Source of the DNA: Streptomyces sp. D2-8
GTDB taxonomy: Bacteria; Actinomycetota; Actinomycetes; Streptomycetales; Streptomycetaceae
DNA: 64,000 bases
Assembly (NCBI RefSeq): GCF_023184515.1
Contig: NZ_JAAHBP010000018.1
Span: 161,622-225,621 of the forward strand
Direction of reading: 5' to 3'
This document shows, piece after piece, positions 44,492 to 55,642 of this stretch. Both the position numbers and the translations under genes were made by a program. The notes below the pieces were generated by a model. The model saw only the letters and a list, made by a program, of their open reading frames with translations. It was not told where the DNA came from and ran no database searches. How positions within the stretch are numbered: position 1 is the first letter of the stretch; each line of letters begins with the position of its first letter.

Positions 44492-45001
44492 ATGGATGCG
44501 TCGACCGAAGTGCTTCAAGATGCCGGCATCGACCACCGACTCGACCGGGACACGTCCAACTGCTCGATCGGGCGGACCCTCGAGATCGTGGGCGAGAAGT
44601 GGACGATCCTGATTCTGCGTGAGGTGTTGTACGGCTCGTCCCGGTTCGGTGACTTCGAACGTGTCCTGGGCTGTCCTCGGAACCTTCTGGCCGCGCGGCT
44701 TCGGATGCTGGTGGCGGAAGGGATCCTGGCGACCGAGACGTACAAGGAACCCGGTTCGCGGAGTCGGCCGAAGTACGTGATCACTTCCAAGGGCATGGAT
44801 CTGGTGCCCGCCGTCCTGGGGCTGCTGCGGTGGGGCGACCGTTACCGCGCCGACCCGGAGGGGCCGGCGGTACTGGCGCGACACCGCGAGTGCGGCGGGC
44901 ACGTCGACGTCCAGATCCGCTGCGAACGAGGCCACCCGGTGCAAGCCAAGGACATCGAGAGCGTCCCGGGCCCGGCCTTCCGTACGAGGCCGCCCGAGTG
45001 A
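44492..45001 (+). CDS. HxlR-family transcriptional regulator
   Basis: This 169-residue winged-helix protein has the HxlR signature NCSIGRTLEIVGEKWTILIL with the sensor-type Cys, REVLYGSSRFGDFERVLGC and LAARLRMLVAEGILATETY, and ends with a RPPE tail. HxlR regulators respond to aldehydes, quinones or redox signals through the conserved Cys. It lies between a TetR relic and the dihydrolipoamide dehydrogenase gene, both of which are on the same or opposite strand with separate promoters. Confidence 0.9.
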   Translation: MDASTEVLQDAGIDHRLDRDTSNCSIGRTLEIVGEKWTILILREVLYGSSRFGDFERVLGCPRNLLAARLRMLVAEGILATETYKEPGSRSRPKYVITSKGMDLVPAVLGLLRWGDRYRADPEGPAVLARHRECGGHVDVQIRCERGHPVQAKDIESVPGPAFRTRPPE

Positions 45002-45198
45002 GCTGAGGACGCCTCGTTCGGACGAGGCCGTCGGAGCTTCGGCCCGCCGTCGATGATGACTGCGCGGGCGCAGGCCAGGAGCCGGCGTGCTGAAGCGGAT
45101 GTCCGGGGAGCCGCTGCCGAGTTGATGAACAGGTTGTTCGATCAAGAGTGAGTCGGCCCCTCGCGGGAGCCGGCCGCCCAGTGGAGAGGAAGCCGTCC

Positions 45199-46611
45199 AT
45201 GGACGAGCAAGGTGAGCGCTTCGACGTCGTCGTACTCGGCGCGGGCCCCGGCGGATACGTCGCCGCCATCCGGGCCGCCCAACTGGGCAAGAGTGTCGCT
45301 GTCGTCGAGGAGAAGTACTGGGGCGGCGTCTGCCTGAACGTGGGCTGTATCCCCACCAAGGCCCTGCTGCGCAACGCCGAGCTTGCGCACATCTTCACGC
45401 GTGAGGCGAAGACCTTCGGCATCAAGGTCGAGGGAGAGGTCTCCTTCGACTACGGGGAGGCCTTCCGCCGCAGCCGGAAGGTCGCGGACGGCCGGGTCAA
45501 GGGCGTCCACTACCTGATGAAGAAGAACAAGATCACGGAAATCAGCGGTCGCGGCACGTTCCTCGACTCGCACACGCTCCAGGTGGCCGACTACGACGGC
45601 AACACCCGCAACATCGGCTTCGAGCACTGCATCATCGCCACCGGGGCCAGCCCCAGGCTGCTGCCCGGTACCCGCCGTACGTCCCGCGTGGTGACGTACG
45701 AGGAGCAGATCCTCGCCGAGGACCTGCCGCAGACGATCGTGATCGCCGGTGCCGGGGCCATCGGTGTCGAGTTCGCCTACGTGCTGCACAACTACGGCGT
45801 GAAGGTGACCGTCGTCGAGTTCCTGGACCGGATCGCCCCGCTGGAGGACGCCGAGGTGTCCGCGGAACTGGCCAAGCAGTACCGGAGGTTGGGCATCGAC
45901 GTGCTCACCTCGACCCGCGTCGAGTCGATCGACGAGTCCGGCCCTCAGGTCCGCGTCACGGTCACGGGCAAGGACGGCGCCCAGCAGGTCCTCGAGGCCG
46001 ACAAAGTCCTGCAGGCGATCGGTTTCGCGCCCAACGTCAGCGGCTACGGCCTGGAGAAGACGGGGGTACAGGTCACCGAGCGCGGCGCGATCGACGTAGA
46101 CGGCCGTTGCCGCACCTCGGTCCCGCACATCTACGCCATCGGCGACGTCACCGCGAAGCTGATGCTCGCGCATGCCGCCGAGGCGATGGGCGTGGTCGCC
46201 GCCGAGACGATCGCGGACGCCGAGACCATGGAGCTGGACTACGTGATGATCCCGCGCGCCACCTTCTGCCAGCCACAGATCGCCAGTTTCGGCTATACCG
46301 AGGCGCAGGCGAGGGAGGAGGGCTTCGACGTCCAGGTCGCCAAGTTCCCCTTCACCGCGAACGCCAAGGCCCACGGTCTGGGCGACGCGACCGGCCTCGT
46401 GAAGCTCGTCAGCGACGGGAAGTACGGCGAGCTCCTCGGAGCTCATCTCGTCGGCCCCGACGTCACCGAACTGCTCCCCGAACTGACCCTGGCCCAACAG
46501 TGGGACCTCACGGTCCACGAGGTGGCCCGCAACGTCCACGCTCACCCCACCCTTGGAGAGGCGGTCAAGGAAGCCGTTCATGGCCTCGCAGGCCACATGA
46601 TCAACATGTAG
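45199..46611 (+). CDS. lpdA: Dihydrolipoamide dehydrogenase
   Basis: This 470-residue flavoprotein disulfide reductase starts MDEQGERFDVVVLGAGPGGY (FAD GxGxxG). It has the redox disulfide C45-LNVG-C50 in GGVCLNVGCIPTKA, the NAD-binding IVIAGAGAIGVEFAYVL, the second FAD motif YAIGDVTAKLMLAH, and the interface His-Glu pair HAHPTLGEAVKE. It reoxidises lipoyl groups of 2-oxoacid dehydrogenases or the glycine system, or supports antioxidant reactions. Streptomyces usually have more than one copy, and no E1/E2 genes are nearby, so this may be a secondary copy. AGAGGAAG precedes ATG 45199 by about 7 bases. Confidence 0.92.
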   Translation: MDEQGERFDVVVLGAGPGGYVAAIRAAQLGKSVAVVEEKYWGGVCLNVGCIPTKALLRNAELAHIFTREAKTFGIKVEGEVSFDYGEAFRRSRKVADGRVKGVHYLMKKNKITEISGRGTFLDSHTLQVADYDGNTRNIGFEHCIIATGASPRLLPGTRRTSRVVTYEEQILAEDLPQTIVIAGAGAIGVEFAYVLHNYGVKVTVVEFLDRIAPLEDAEVSAELAKQYRRLGIDVLTSTRVESIDESGPQVRVTVTGKDGAQQVLEADKVLQAIGFAPNVSGYGLEKTGVQVTERGAIDVDGRCRTSVPHIYAIGDVTAKLMLAHAAEAMGVVAAETIADAETMELDYVMIPRATFCQPQIASFGYTEAQAREEGFDVQVAKFPFTANAKAHGLGDATGLVKLVSDGKYGELLGAHLVGPDVTELLPELTLAQQWDLTVHEVARNVHAHPTLGEAVKEAVHGLAGHMINM

Positions 46612-46804
46612 CGGGCGTGCCACGAGGCGGTGACGGGTTCGCCGAGGTGGAGGTGAAGCACTGCCTTGTCGAGGCCGGCACCCTCGGAAACGCAACACGG
46701 GGCGGGCACGCCATCCGGGTACACCTCGGCGTAGGTGAGGTCTTCCGGCCCGATCGAGGCTCGGTCGTGCGCATTCGGGTGGAGGCACCGGGCGGGGAGC
46801 CGGG
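46612..46804. other. Gap between lpdA and the SDR gene, no gene seen
   Basis: On the minus strand a weakly protein-like run occurs (PEDLTYAEVYPDGVPAPCCV). It has no start, stop or family match I recognise, and may be a relic. Confidence 0.3.
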
Positions 46805-47623
46805 TCAGCCGGCCATGCGGTTGTTCTTGCGGATCTGCTTGTCGAACACTCCGGCGGGAACGAGGCGGCGCGCCGTGGTGACGCGTGAGGCCAGCGGACC
46901 GGCGGTGTAGCGCAGCCTCGGCTTCTTGTCGGTGGCCGCGGTGACGATCACTTTGGCTACGACGGCGGGGTCGTCGCCGCCCTTCATCGCATCCGCGAGC
47001 ACCTCGTCGAAGACGCGCCGTCGCTCCGCGTACAGAGGCAGCGGGGTGTCGGGCTGTGCGGCGTTGGTGTCGAAGCTGGTCTTGGTATAGGCGGGCTGGA
47101 CGAGGAGAACTCGGATGCCGTGCTCGCGTACCTCGTGGTCCAGCGACTCGGAGTAGCCCTCGATGGCGTGCTTCGACGCGACGTACAGAGCCATGAAGGG
47201 CTGGGGAGCGACCCCGAGGACGGACGAGATGTTGATGACGCGTCCACCACCCTGAGCGCGCATGTGCGGCAGGACGGCCTTCGTCATACGGATGACACCG
47301 AGGACGTTGACGTTCAGCACACTCTGGGCCTGGGCGACGGAGTTCTCCTCGACGGCACCCGCCGAGCCGACGCCTGCGTTGTTGACCAGGACGTCGATAC
47401 GTCCGAACCGGTCGATCACCTCTGCGACCGCGGCGGTGGCGGAGTCGTCACCGGTCACGTCGAGATCGACGTACGTCACACCCGCGGGCGGGGTGAGCCC
47501 GGAGGTCTTGCGGCCGGTTCCGACCACCTCGAAGCCCGCCGCGCCCAAGGCGCGGGCCGTCTCCTTGCCGATTCCGGATGAGGCACCTGTCACGAGCGCC
47601 ACCGGCCGAGTTGTCGTCATCAC
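46805..47623 (-). CDS. Short-chain dehydrogenase/reductase
   Basis: This 272-residue SDR has the classical motifs: VALVTGASSGIGKET for NADP binding, VLVNNAGVG, the catalytic Ser in INISSVLG and YVASKHAIEGYSES with the YxxxK pair. It reduces or oxidises an alcohol/ketone with NAD(P)H. The N-terminal GRK after the first strand suggests NADP preference. Two ATG codons start it (47623 and 47620), with GGGGAG upstream. The promoter overlaps a strong palindrome. Confidence 0.92.
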   Translation of the reverse strand: MMTTTRPVALVTGASSGIGKETARALGAAGFEVVGTGRKTSGLTPPAGVTYVDLDVTGDDSATAAVAEVIDRFGRIDVLVNNAGVGSAGAVEENSVAQAQSVLNVNVLGVIRMTKAVLPHMRAQGGGRVINISSVLGVAPQPFMALYVASKHAIEGYSESLDHEVREHGIRVLLVQPAYTKTSFDTNAAQPDTPLPLYAERRRVFDEVLADAMKGGDDPAVVAKVIVTAATDKKPRLRYTAGPLASRVTTARRLVPAGVFDKQIRKNNRMAG

Positions 47624-47656
47624 GAACTCCCCAGTTTACATTATGAGCGTATGACT

Positions 47657-47674
47657 TACGGTCGTACGACCGTA
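47657..47674. promoter_or_regulatory. Perfect 18-bp palindrome before the SDR gene
   Basis: TACGGTCGTACGACCGTA lies 34 bases upstream of the SDR start. On the minus strand it is followed by CATAAT, a possible -10, about 20 bases later, so the palindrome would cover the -35 region. This is the expected place for a TetR- or MarR-type repressor site. No regulator gene is adjacent, so the repressor is encoded elsewhere or has been lost. Confidence 0.6.
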
Positions 47675-47679
47675 TGCCG

Positions 47680-48085
47680 AGTGCTGTTCGATGGCAAGTG
47701 GTCACGTCCGGCGATCTGTGTCCGGTGATCAGGGAAGGTCCGGGTGCCGCTGAGGTCATCCCCGGGGCGTCGCGGCCCTGTGGACGAGCACCGGCCCCAA
47801 CCCAAACCTCCCGACGAAGAGGGATCTGCTCAAGAGGCGCTGAAGGTCACCGCGACCCCCGGGCGCCCAGTCGACCACGCATCCTGGTGGGAGGCAGGCG
47901 CGAGCGAAGGCTCTTCGAGTGGCTGCAGCGCCAGTCCCTCGTCTTGTGGGAGCAGCTCGTCCTCGTGCGGAAGCATTTCGTCGTCCGCGGCTGACCGAAG
48001 CCAAGACCTTCGATGGCCGCCCGTATGCCCTGTCCTGTGGGCTCCCTTGGCCCGCTGACGGCGCGTCGCGCCTGTCGGCAACGCC
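47680..48085. other. About 400 bases without a supported gene
   Basis: Several overlapping frames are open. A minus-strand run ending at 47830 (LPHEDELLPQDEGLALQPLEE) is acidic and repetitive but matches nothing I know and has no convincing start. Confidence 0.4.
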
Positions 48086-48121
48086 CGGACGGGGCCCGCC
48101 TGCCGTCGCGGGCCCCGTCCG
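48086..48121. terminator. Terminator hairpin after the FdhF/YdeP gene
   Basis: A perfect 14-bp stem (CGGACGGGGCCCGC) with an 8-base loop, CTGCCGTC, starts 15 bases after the minus-strand stop at 48136. Confidence 0.85.
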
Positions 48122-48135
48122 GATCGTGCCGTCGG

Positions 48136-50448
<2,313 letters not shown>

Positions 50449-50479
50449 CGGTTCGCCTCTCTCTTGTCCGGTGCGCAGG

Positions 50480-51100
50480 TCAGCCGACGGGCCACTGGGC
50501 CACGCGGCTCCTGGGCGGTTCCGGGTGATCGTGCTGCACACGGCCGTTGCGGATGATGCCGCGCCAGGCCCCGCCCTCCTGCCCCAGTCCCTCGATGAAC
50601 CGTTTGAAGTTCATGAGTTCCCCGCGCACCAGCCGGGCGGTCAGCCGGGCGGACCTGGACGAGCGGGTGAGGATCCTCGCGGCTCCCTGCGGTTCCAGGA
50701 GCATCCGGACGGTGATCGCGGTGCCGCCGGACTCCGTCGGCCTGAATTCGACCTCGCCCTGGTGGGAGGGGGTCTGCTCCAGAGCGCGCCAGGCCAGGTA
50801 GGCGTCGGGGTCCTGCTCCACGATCTCGACCGCGAAGCGGTGGCGCAGGGGTCCGTAGCCGATGGTCCAGGTGGTCACGGTGGGCCTGACCTGCTCGACG
50901 CCGTGCACCAGGGTCGAGAACCGTGGGAAGGTCTTGAACTGCGTCCACTGGTTGTACGCCGTGCGCACCGGCACCGCGACCTCGACCGTCTCCTGGACGT
51001 GCCGCTCCCGCAGTGGGCGGCGGCGCGTGACGCCGTCGCCGTCCGGGCGCATTCCCGGGGTGTTCGGCACGGCCTGCTGGGCGTCGTCTTCGTGCGCCAT
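50480..51100 (-). CDS. SRPBCC (START-like) family protein
   Basis: This 206-residue protein has a polyketide cyclase/dehydrase-like fold: ETVEVAVPVRTAYNQWTQFK, FPRFSTLVHGVEQV, GEVEFRPTESGGTAITVRM and FKRFIEGLGQEGGAWRG. Such domains bind hydrophobic ligands. It lies 31 bases upstream of the FdhF-like gene, on the same strand, and is probably co-transcribed, which suggests a stress role. No catalytic motif is assigned. Confidence 0.85.
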   Translation of the reverse strand: MAHEDDAQQAVPNTPGMRPDGDGVTRRRPLRERHVQETVEVAVPVRTAYNQWTQFKTFPRFSTLVHGVEQVRPTVTTWTIGYGPLRHRFAVEIVEQDPDAYLAWRALEQTPSHQGEVEFRPTESGGTAITVRMLLEPQGAARILTRSSRSARLTARLVRGELMNFKRFIEGLGQEGGAWRGIIRNGRVQHDHPEPPRSRVAQWPVG

Positions 51101-51254
51101 CGTCGTCTCTCTTCCGGTGACGGAGCCGGGCGGCCGGGAACCCGGCCTCCCCTCGTGCGTCAGGGCTTCTCTTCCGGTTCCCCCATCGTGTACGTCGAGT
51201 CGCCCCGGTGCGTCGGTGTCCCGTGCGAGCCCGGCCCCGAGAGGGGCGGGTCTG

Positions 51255-51520
51255 TCACAGGCGCTCACCTGCGGCGGCCGAGACTGCGGTCAGCGCCGGC
51301 CTTGCGGACGGGCGGTGCGGGGAGTCGTCGCGCACGCCGGCGACGATCGTGTCGCCGGGCTCGGCCTCGCCGCCCGGCGAGAGGTCGGCGATGTGGTTGT
51401 CGAGCTGGGTCTGGATGGTGCGGTGCAGCAGTGGCCGGGCGCCGAATCCCGGCTGGTCGGTCCCCTCCAGCTTCACCCCCTGCGCGTCCGACCGCCACTC
51501 ACCGTGATCCGGCAGATCGA
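51255..51520 (-). pseudogene. C-terminal fragment of a ClpC-type ATPase
   Basis: The frame reads DAQGVKLEGTD, then QPGFGARPLLHRTIQTQLDN, HIADLSPGG and AEPGDTIVAGVRDD. This is the D2-small region of ClpC-type unfoldases (normally GYxPEFGARPLRRTIQ). A short deletion (about 15 residues) sits between KLEGTD and QPGFGARP. The upstream ~700 residues are missing. Confidence 0.8.
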
Positions 51521-51730
51521 GGATCCGGCCGACGCGGACGACGACGCAGGCGCAGCGAATGGTCGCCCTCGGTCATGATCGCACCGCGCGACAGTCGCCG
51601 TCGGTGACGCCGTGCATCCTTCGTGCCCGGTGGCTTGCGCGCGTCGTGGCGGTAAGACCGGCCCGTTGCAGCCGGTCAGCGATGGCCTTGCCCGTTGGGC
51701 CAAGGAGTTCACCGTGGGCTGCCGGCCCGC

Positions 51731-52534
51731 TCATCCCAGCACGACGACCACCGCCAACGCCCCCACGAGTGAGTCGATGCGGTCCAGCAGCCCTCCGGCT
51801 CCCGCCAGCCACTGGCCCGAGTCCTTGACCCCGGTGCCGCGCTTGACGAGGGACTCCACCAAGTCGCCTGCCGGTCCGCCCACGGCCACCGCGGCCGCCG
51901 CCGGCCAGCTCCACGACGACAGCAGCGCGAGCACGGCCAGGCCCGCAGCCGCGCCGCACAGCGTTCCGCTCCATCGCTTGGCCGGGGACAGGGGTGACAA
52001 CCGGGGCCCGCCCAGTCGCGGGCCGGCGAAGTACGCCACTACGTCGGCGACCGACACCGCCGCGAAAAGGGCCAGGCCGAGCGTCCCCAGCGGCGCCAGC
52101 GCGGCCAGCACGCCCAGCCAGACCAACCCGAGCAGGCCGGTGCCGAGCCGGCGCAGTCCGTCTTCGGCATCGCCGGCCGCCAGCGGTACGGCGACCAGGG
52201 CGAGGGCCCCGATGGCGCCCACCCGCCAGACCTGGTCCGGTGCCGTCGCGGCGGCGATGATCAGCCCTGCCACGGCGGCGGCGAGTATCACTCTGTCGGT
52301 GCGAGGCAGCCGGGTCAGCGCGCCGAACTCCAGCACCGCGATCACCGCGACGATTCCGGCGAGCAGGGCGATCCCGGGCCGCCCCCACCAGAACGCGGCG
52401 GTCGCCACCGGCACGCCCACCGCCCATGCACACCACCGGATCATCAACTCCCGCCGCCGTGAAGCCCCCACCACCACGCCGCTCAACAGCAGCGCACCGC
52501 CCAGCCACGGCGCCAGCACGGCGACCGAGGTCAC
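51731..52534 (-). CDS. CdsA-type phosphatidate cytidylyltransferase
   Basis: This 267-residue membrane enzyme has about eight helices and the CdsA signature at the end: SPLSPAKRWSGTLCG, then GGPAGDLVESLVKRGTGVKDSGQ and GLLDRIDSLVGAL. The reaction is CTP + phosphatidate to CDP-diacylglycerol, or a related phospho-lipid alcohol. It lacks the long N-terminus of some CdsA proteins. Its ATG overlaps the stop of a GNAT-aminotransferase fusion by 4 bases (ATGA), so they are translationally coupled, which suggests a second, dedicated lipid-headgroup pathway rather than the housekeeping enzyme. Confidence 0.88.
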   Translation of the reverse strand: MTSVAVLAPWLGGALLLSGVVVGASRRRELMIRWCAWAVGVPVATAAFWWGRPGIALLAGIVAVIAVLEFGALTRLPRTDRVILAAAVAGLIIAAATAPDQVWRVGAIGALALVAVPLAAGDAEDGLRRLGTGLLGLVWLGVLAALAPLGTLGLALFAAVSVADVVAYFAGPRLGGPRLSPLSPAKRWSGTLCGAAAGLAVLALLSSWSWPAAAAVAVGGPAGDLVESLVKRGTGVKDSGQWLAGAGGLLDRIDSLVGALAVVVVLG

Positions 52535-54288
52535 TGTGCCGCCCCGAGGCCCGACGCAGCGAAGGAGTCCGCGCGCAGTTCACCGAGGGCAGCCCGGTAG
52601 GCGTCCACGATGCGCGCGTTCTCGCCGGTGTCACGGACCGCGACGCGCACCGTTCGGCCCTCGTACGACGACGACAGCGGCGACAGGTCCCGCAGGTACA
52701 CACCGCGGTGCCGGCACTGCGCGACCAGCGACGCTGCGCTCGGCCCGCCCAGCGGCAGGGTGAGCGTCAGGAAGTTGGCCACCGACTCCCCGACGGTGAC
52801 CGACGCGTCCACCGCGGCCAGGTCAGCGGCAAGGCTGCGGCGCAGCTCGTGCGTGCGCCGCAGCACGCCGGTGTAGTACGCCGGGTCGCGCAGTGCCGCC
52901 ACCGCCGCGAGCTGGGCCGGCAGCCCGAGGGCCCACGGCGGTGTCCACCGGCGCAGCTCCTCCGCCGTTCCCGGCTCGGCCACCAGGTATGCGGCCCGCA
53001 CGCCGGAGAGGGCGTACGTCTTCGACATCGAGGTGCAGACCACCACGCGCGGGTCCCGTGCGGCGAACGGGGCGAGCGACTCGGCGGGATCGACGTAGCC
53101 GAGGTACGCCTCGTCGATCCACCACCGGGTGCGGTCCGGGGCGGCGGTGATCACCTTGCGCAGCTCGGCGGCCGGTGCGTGGCGGCCGGTCGGGTTGTTC
53201 GGGTTGACCACGACCACGAGGTCGTACGACCCGCCGGCGACGACCGCCGACAACCGGACCGGATCGATGCGCCAGCCCTCCTCGCGCCGCAGCCGGAACC
53301 GGTCCACGCGGCAGCCGATCACCCGCTCCGCGACATGGGCGTACTCGCCGTACCCAGGGTCCATCAGCAGGACCCGGCTCGCCGACGTCAGCCAGCGGCC
53401 GAAGGCCCGGAAGATCAGGTCGGAGGAGCCGGCGCCGACCGCGAGCGCATCCGGGGGGAGGTCGCGGACCGTGGCGAGCTCCGCGAGCAAGCCTTCCGCA
53501 CCGGTCGGCGGCGAGGTGCGGGCGATCCACCCGGCATCCTCGGCGAGCACCGCCCGAGCCCCGGGGGCGGGCGGGAACCAGGCGTCGAGCACGTCGGCCG
53601 CGACCACCTCGTGACGCCGTTCCAGCGTGCGGAAGTCCGCGCCGACCGCGGTGAACGACGCCCCACCGTGCTCGCAGCCGTCCGGCCGGGGCGCGAACGG
53701 CGCGTCCAGCCGCCAGTCCACGCAGGCCGCCAAGCGGGCGAGGGCCGCCGCATGCTGCCCCGACGCAACCCGCGACAGCTCAGACACCTCCCCGGTGAGC
53801 ACCTCGAAATCGACCGCCCCGCTGCGGACGCCGAGGCCGACGGGACGCAGCCCCGCCGCCCGGTACATGCCGACCAGGTCGGCGCGGCCCATCGCCACCA
53901 CCCGTCGCCCGCCCCGGGACGCGACCCAGCGCAGCGCCGCGTACATCAACAGCGCGCCCGCCGCGCCGGCCCGGGCCTCGGGCTCGACGGTGAGCAGCCG
54001 CACCTCGAAGACGTCGGCCTCGTCCAGGAGCGGAAGCTCCGCCCGGGTCAGGTACTTGTCCAGCCCGTACCGGCCCACCCACGGAGGCGTCACGCTCACG
54101 AACCCGACACGGTCCGCACCCCGCGCCGCGACCAGGTAGACGTTGTCGCCGTCCAACCCGTCGACCAGCCGCCCTTCGGCATGGGGCACATGCTGGCCCA
54201 GCTCCTCGGCGTAGACGCTGTGCCGCAGTTCATGAATCCAGGACATGTCGCAGGAGGCGGCGGAACGCAGGCTGAGCAGACGGCTCAT
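52531..54288 (-). CDS. GNAT acyltransferase fused to a class I/II (HisC-like) aminotransferase
   Basis: This 585-residue protein has two domains. Residues about 1-185 are GNAT-like (DMSWIHELRHSVYAEELGQH, VRLLTVEPEARAGAAGALLMY), with the acyl-CoA loop EARAGAAGA. From about 230 a HisC/CobC-type PLP aminotransferase follows: VGAGSSDLIFRAFGRWL, VVVNPNNPTGRHA, WWIDEAYLGYVDP, and the PLP lysine in CTSMSKTYALSGVRAAY. ATG 54288 has AAGAGG 5 bases upstream. The neighbouring CdsA-type gene suggests formation of an amino-headgroup or amino-alcohol linked to a CDP-lipid. The exact substrates are unknown. Confidence 0.85.
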   Translation of the reverse strand: MSRLLSLRSAASCDMSWIHELRHSVYAEELGQHVPHAEGRLVDGLDGDNVYLVAARGADRVGFVSVTPPWVGRYGLDKYLTRAELPLLDEADVFEVRLLTVEPEARAGAAGALLMYAALRWVASRGGRRVVAMGRADLVGMYRAAGLRPVGLGVRSGAVDFEVLTGEVSELSRVASGQHAAALARLAACVDWRLDAPFAPRPDGCEHGGASFTAVGADFRTLERRHEVVAADVLDAWFPPAPGARAVLAEDAGWIARTSPPTGAEGLLAELATVRDLPPDALAVGAGSSDLIFRAFGRWLTSASRVLLMDPGYGEYAHVAERVIGCRVDRFRLRREEGWRIDPVRLSAVVAGGSYDLVVVVNPNNPTGRHAPAAELRKVITAAPDRTRWWIDEAYLGYVDPAESLAPFAARDPRVVVCTSMSKTYALSGVRAAYLVAEPGTAEELRRWTPPWALGLPAQLAAVAALRDPAYYTGVLRRTHELRRSLAADLAAVDASVTVGESVANFLTLTLPLGGPSAASLVAQCRHRGVYLRDLSPLSSSYEGRTVRVAVRDTGENARIVDAYRAALGELRADSFAASGLGAAQ

Positions 54289-54556
54289 CAAGACCTCTTC
54301 GTACGGGGACAAGGCGGCCCAGTGTGGCTGCGACCGGCATGCGGGGAGCAGGGGCGAACAGCTCGGGCGGTTTGAGTACGCGTACTCAGGCGCTTCCGAT
54401 AGCCGATGTCCAGACCGCCGTGGTCCCGTGTCCTGGTGGCCCCGGCCCCGACCGTCACGATGCTGTACGTCCGCTCAGCAGTCGACGAGTCATGTCCAGC
54501 CGGAGCCGAAGGGGCCACGAGGTCCTGACAAGGGCGTTGGACGGAATCCGCGTGAC

Positions 54557-54598
54557 CTTGTGAAGGGCGGGGCCGGGACAGACCGGGCCCCGCACAAG
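54557..54598. terminator. Probable terminator hairpin
   Basis: Nested inverted repeats CTTGTG/CACAAG and GCGGGGCC/GGCCCCGC enclose a short loop, about 30 bases after the minus-strand stop at 54629. Confidence 0.6.
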
Positions 54599-54628
54599 AG
54601 GGTCTTCACAGTCCCTCGTGGATCGTGC

Positions 54629-55460
54629 TTATGGCTTGTCGAGCACCGTCCCCGTCAGAACCGGCCCGTCGGGCAGCGGCTCGGCCTCGTCGTCGGTCGG
54701 TGCGAGGCGCGTCGACTCGGTCGGCTCGGTCACCTGGTCCCGCACGATCGGCACGGCGAAGTCCACGCCGGAGCTCCCGGGCGGGATGTTCAGCCACACC
54801 CACAGGTGCGCGTCGGACAGTGGCCGCTCGGGATCGGGCACGTCACCGGACGAGTCCTTGAGCCACTGCGGGTCCACGTTCTAGGTGGACACCTCGGCGC
54901 CCTCGGTGACCGGAAGGACCCGCACCGGCTGCCAGATGTCCACCGCCGTGGGCGTGTCCACGGACAACCGCCAGGTCAGTGTCTCGCCCCCGGTCACCAG
55001 GTCCGAGACCGGCGACAGGGTGATCACCGGCTCGGGGTCGTCGTTCTCGACGGTGAGCCCGCCCCGGTACGTGCCGACGACGGCGTTGCGGACGGCCTTG
55101 ACGGCGATGTCGTGCTCCACGTCATCGCCGTAGACCGTGTCGCCCTTCACCTCGACCGGCACGTCGATCGCGGCGCTGCCGGGCCGTACGGTTACGAGGC
55201 GGTTCTCGGCCCGGCCGCTGTCCGGGTCGAGGACGTACACGCGGACCTGCCCGCTGCCGTGCCCGGAGATCCCGACCGGGATCCGGTAGGTGCGGGTGCC
55301 CGAGTCGCCCTCCTTGACGATCGTGCGGCCCACGTCGACACGCGGCAGTGCGGCCGCCTTCACCGCCGAAGTGCCGGGCGCCCAGCCCCAGGCATCCATC
55401 AGCCAGGCCCGCCCGGACGGCGAACGGGGCGTCAGCTCAAGGGACGTGCCGGAGATCGAG
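54629..55460 (-). pseudogene. Interrupted secreted beta-rich (Calx-beta-like) protein
   Basis: The minus strand reads SISGTSLELTPRSPSGRAWL, ALPRVDVGRTIVKEGDSG, GQVRVYVLDPDSG, TVRPGSAAIDVPVEVKGDT and VTVENDDPEPVITLSP-like strands, as in Calx-beta modules of cell-surface proteins. An in-frame TAG at about 54,881-54,883 interrupts it, after which the same frame continues (NVDPQWLKDSSGDVP ...) to a stop at 54629. No signal peptide or start remains. Probably the tail of a large surface protein. Confidence 0.65.
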
Positions 55461-55642
55461 CCCGGCCGTCATGGCGGTGGGGGAGAGGCGTCGGCCTCCG
55501 CCGCAGGTCCACCTCGTCAATGACTCGCACGTGCGTTTGATCTCAAAGGGGAGGGGTTACCCGCACTCAAAGGCTGCGTCGCAGCGGCAGACAGCGCCGG
55601 TGAAACCACGCACACACGGACAGACGACAAGGGGTGGCCGCG

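Noticed and set aside
52426..54375. 649-codon plus-strand frame
   Set aside because: Antisense to the GNAT-aminotransferase gene; composition typical of a shadow.
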